From positions 1 through 52,965 of the forward strand of contig SUZI01000010.1 in the NCBI GenBank assembly GCA_015060005.1: a stretch of 52,965 nucleotides of DNA, written 5' to 3'. Position numbers and translations under genes: made by a program. Below, piece after piece: positions 51,770 through 52,965 of the stretch. How positions within the stretch are numbered: the stretch's first letter is position 1; the number at the start of each line of letters is the position of its first letter. This stretch comes from Rikenellaceae bacterium. GTDB lineage: Bacteria; Bacteroidota; Bacteroidia; Bacteroidales; Rikenellaceae. Under the pieces are notes generated by a model that did no database searches, was not told where the DNA came from, and saw nothing but the letters and a program-made list of their open reading frames with translations.

Positions 51770-52965
51770 TTAGTTTACTGCATTAAATAAGTCAGATTGT
51801 AGCTTTTTGATAGTAGCCTCCCGTTGCTTGATACTAGCCACCTGTTGCTCGATGATCTCATCTTTATCTGCAATCTGTCTTTTTTGTGTGGAAACTTGAC
51901 GCTTAAGTCTCTCGATTTCACTCTTCGAACTGTTTTGTTGTATTTCGGCTATAACACGCTTTAAGCTGTCTTTTTCGCGATTAGCATCCCTTAATTCATC
52001 CGATAGTCGAGCTATTGCTTCACTCTTGTTTGCACTCATAGCAGACAGTCGATTGTCTGCCCAAGAGAGACTGTCGGAGAGTGCTGCAATTCTTGCATCT
52101 TTGTCATCAATAGCTTGTTGCATCGAACTTAATGCTTCGCTGCTTGACTCTACGTCATCGTCTATTGAGAGGTTTCTGACAAATAAAACAATAGCAATTA
52201 TCGCCAATATGACTATCGCAACAATAAATGCTTTTTTTGATTGTGTATTTGATGTCGGCAGATTGCGTTGCTGCTTCTGCAGCTCATAAATTTTGTTCTG
52301 TAATCCATCTGTCAACTCTTGCAAGCGTACAACTTCATCCGCAGCTTCCTCGTCGGGAATAAGAACATTTTTAACGACCTCTTTCTCGACGATAACCTCT
52401 TTTTCGATTATCTCGACCTTGGGTTTGGTGTTTGAAATTTGTTCTTCGGCATAGTCGGAAAGTTCCTTTGCATTATGGAAACGGTCCTTAGGATTCTTCT
52501 CCAGGCATTCCATTATCAACTCTTCAAGCCAGTCGGGGTAGTCCTTCTCGTAGGTTTGCTCGGGGTATGCCGCCTCGAATGCCTCGCGTCGTAGAGGCTC
52601 AATAGGCTCGGGGATTTGTGCACGGTGTGCTTCGCTGAGCATATACTCCGCTTTAGCGATATTTGACGTGCTCTTATCGAAAGGGAAAGGTACTCGACCA
52701 GCTAACATCTCATACAACACAACGCCGAAGCTATAGATGTCGCTCTCGGTGGTGAGTACCGTTTCATCTTCCCACTTCTCGGGCGACTTGAACTCGGGAG
52801 CTCCTCCGTGCTGACGGCGTGAGCTACGTACAACATTGCCGCCCTCAATAGCCAATCCAAAGTCTAACAAGACGTAACTACCATCCTCACGACGTATGAT
52901 ATTGCCCGAATGGATATCGTTGTGGATGACACGATATTTCTCCACCAATCGACGGAGCGTCTTAT
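51770..52965 (-). CDS. Transmembrane Ser/Thr protein kinase, N-terminus beyond window
   Basis: The frame is open to the right edge, so the N-lobe is missing. The visible 392-plus residues begin inside the catalytic loop (VIHNDIHSGN, where the usual HRD is HND), then VLLDFGLA (DFG), GGAPEFKSPEKW (APE region) and SDIYSFGVVLYEMLAGRVPF. After the kinase domain comes an EIIEKEVIVEKEVV stretch, a membrane helix (FIVAIVILAIIAIVLFV, bases about 52175-52235) and a long C-terminal coiled coil (DAR, DSLSWADNRLSAMSANKSEA) that would lie outside the cytoplasm. This is a Hanks-type receptor kinase layout like PknB. It is co-transcribed with the FGE-fold gene. Confidence 0.88.
   Translation of the reverse strand, partial: KTLRRLVEKYRVIHNDIHSGNIIRREDGSYVLLDFGLAIEGGNVVRSSRRQHGGAPEFKSPEKWEDETVLTTESDIYSFGVVLYEMLAGRVPFPFDKSTSNIAKAEYMLSEAHRAQIPEPIEPLRREAFEAAYPEQTYEKDYPDWLEELIMECLEKNPKDRFHNAKELSDYAEEQISNTKPKVEIIEKEVIVEKEVVKNVLIPDEEAADEVVRLQELTDGLQNKIYELQKQQRNLPTSNTQSKKAFIVAIVILAIIAIVLFVRNLSIDDDVESSSEALSSMQQAIDDKDARIAALSDSLSWADNRLSAMSANKSEAIARLSDELRDANREKDSLKRVIAEIQQNSSKSEIERLKRQVSTQKRQIADKDEIIEQQVASIKQREATIKKLQSDLFNAVN

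Noticed and set aside
1..52965. CRISPR arrays, tRNA, rRNA, transposase or integrase genes
   Set aside because: No regularly spaced repeats, cloverleaf-like sequence or mobile-element protein motif was found on reading both strands.

Overview
The window is a chromosomal segment of a Bacteroidota bacterium, most likely a gut-type Bacteroidales. Two kinds of evidence support this. Genes typical of the phylum are present: DUF4199 and DUF4293 membrane proteins, a membrane-anchored AraC regulator, a NigD-like lipoprotein, a GH109-type lipoprotein and a fused formiminotransferase-cyclodeaminase. Many intergenic regions also carry the phylum's promoter signature, a -7 box TAnnTTTG with a -33 TTG-type box about 20 nt upstream. 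A Rikenellaceae/Alistipes-like source is a guess. No rRNA, tRNA, CRISPR array, insertion sequence or phage gene was seen.

Layout. Bases 1-454 are non-coding, with repeats, hairpins and a terminator. Bases 455-3831 (minus strand) hold accessory genes: an ankyrin-like protein, a zinc-ribbon protein, and two membrane proteins of unknown role. Bases 3946-6470 hold a membrane AraC regulator and an overlapping pair, a queuosine-precursor transporter and a radical SAM protein with a CX4CX2C cluster, which looks like a queuine salvage module. Bases 6585-10739 hold a DUF1294 protein, a lipoprotein alpha/beta hydrolase, a 5'-nucleotidase lipoprotein and a patatin. Bases 10853-17288 are a complete histidine-to-glutamate operon (ftcD-hutU-hutH-hutI) behind a clear promoter. 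Bases 17354-19331 hold DUF4199, a GT2 glycosyltransferase and DUF4293, closed by a strong terminator. Bases 19416-24735 encode a tripartite RND efflux pump.

Bases 24739-29990 hold an OsmC protein, divergent from a large TPR protein paired with an outer-membrane barrel. Bases 30063-34314 hold a NigD-like lipoprotein, a YihX-like HAD protein with an apparently leaderless mRNA, and ppdK. Bases 34379-38165 form a minus-strand operon: ROK regulator, GNAT acetyltransferase, mnmA and a catalytically degenerate EEP-fold protein. Then come fabD, rmuC, uvrB and dnaG. A possible structured RNA lies between dnaG and smpB. The smpB-Cof HAD-tsaB-GH109-membrane protein series runs to 48696, followed by a small outer-membrane protein. 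The right end (minus strand) holds a truncated transmembrane Ser/Thr kinase, a formylglycine-generating-enzyme-fold protein without the active-site cysteines, and rlmI.

Most of the window is housekeeping or catabolic. The less ordinary parts are the queuosine-salvage pair, the kinase with its pseudo-FGE partner, the EEP pseudoenzyme next to mnmA, the TPR/barrel pair behind a palindromic promoter, and several RNA-level features. Start codons were moved from the longest possible reading frame wherever a signal peptide, lipobox or family alignment favoured an internal start. These choices are stated in each entry.
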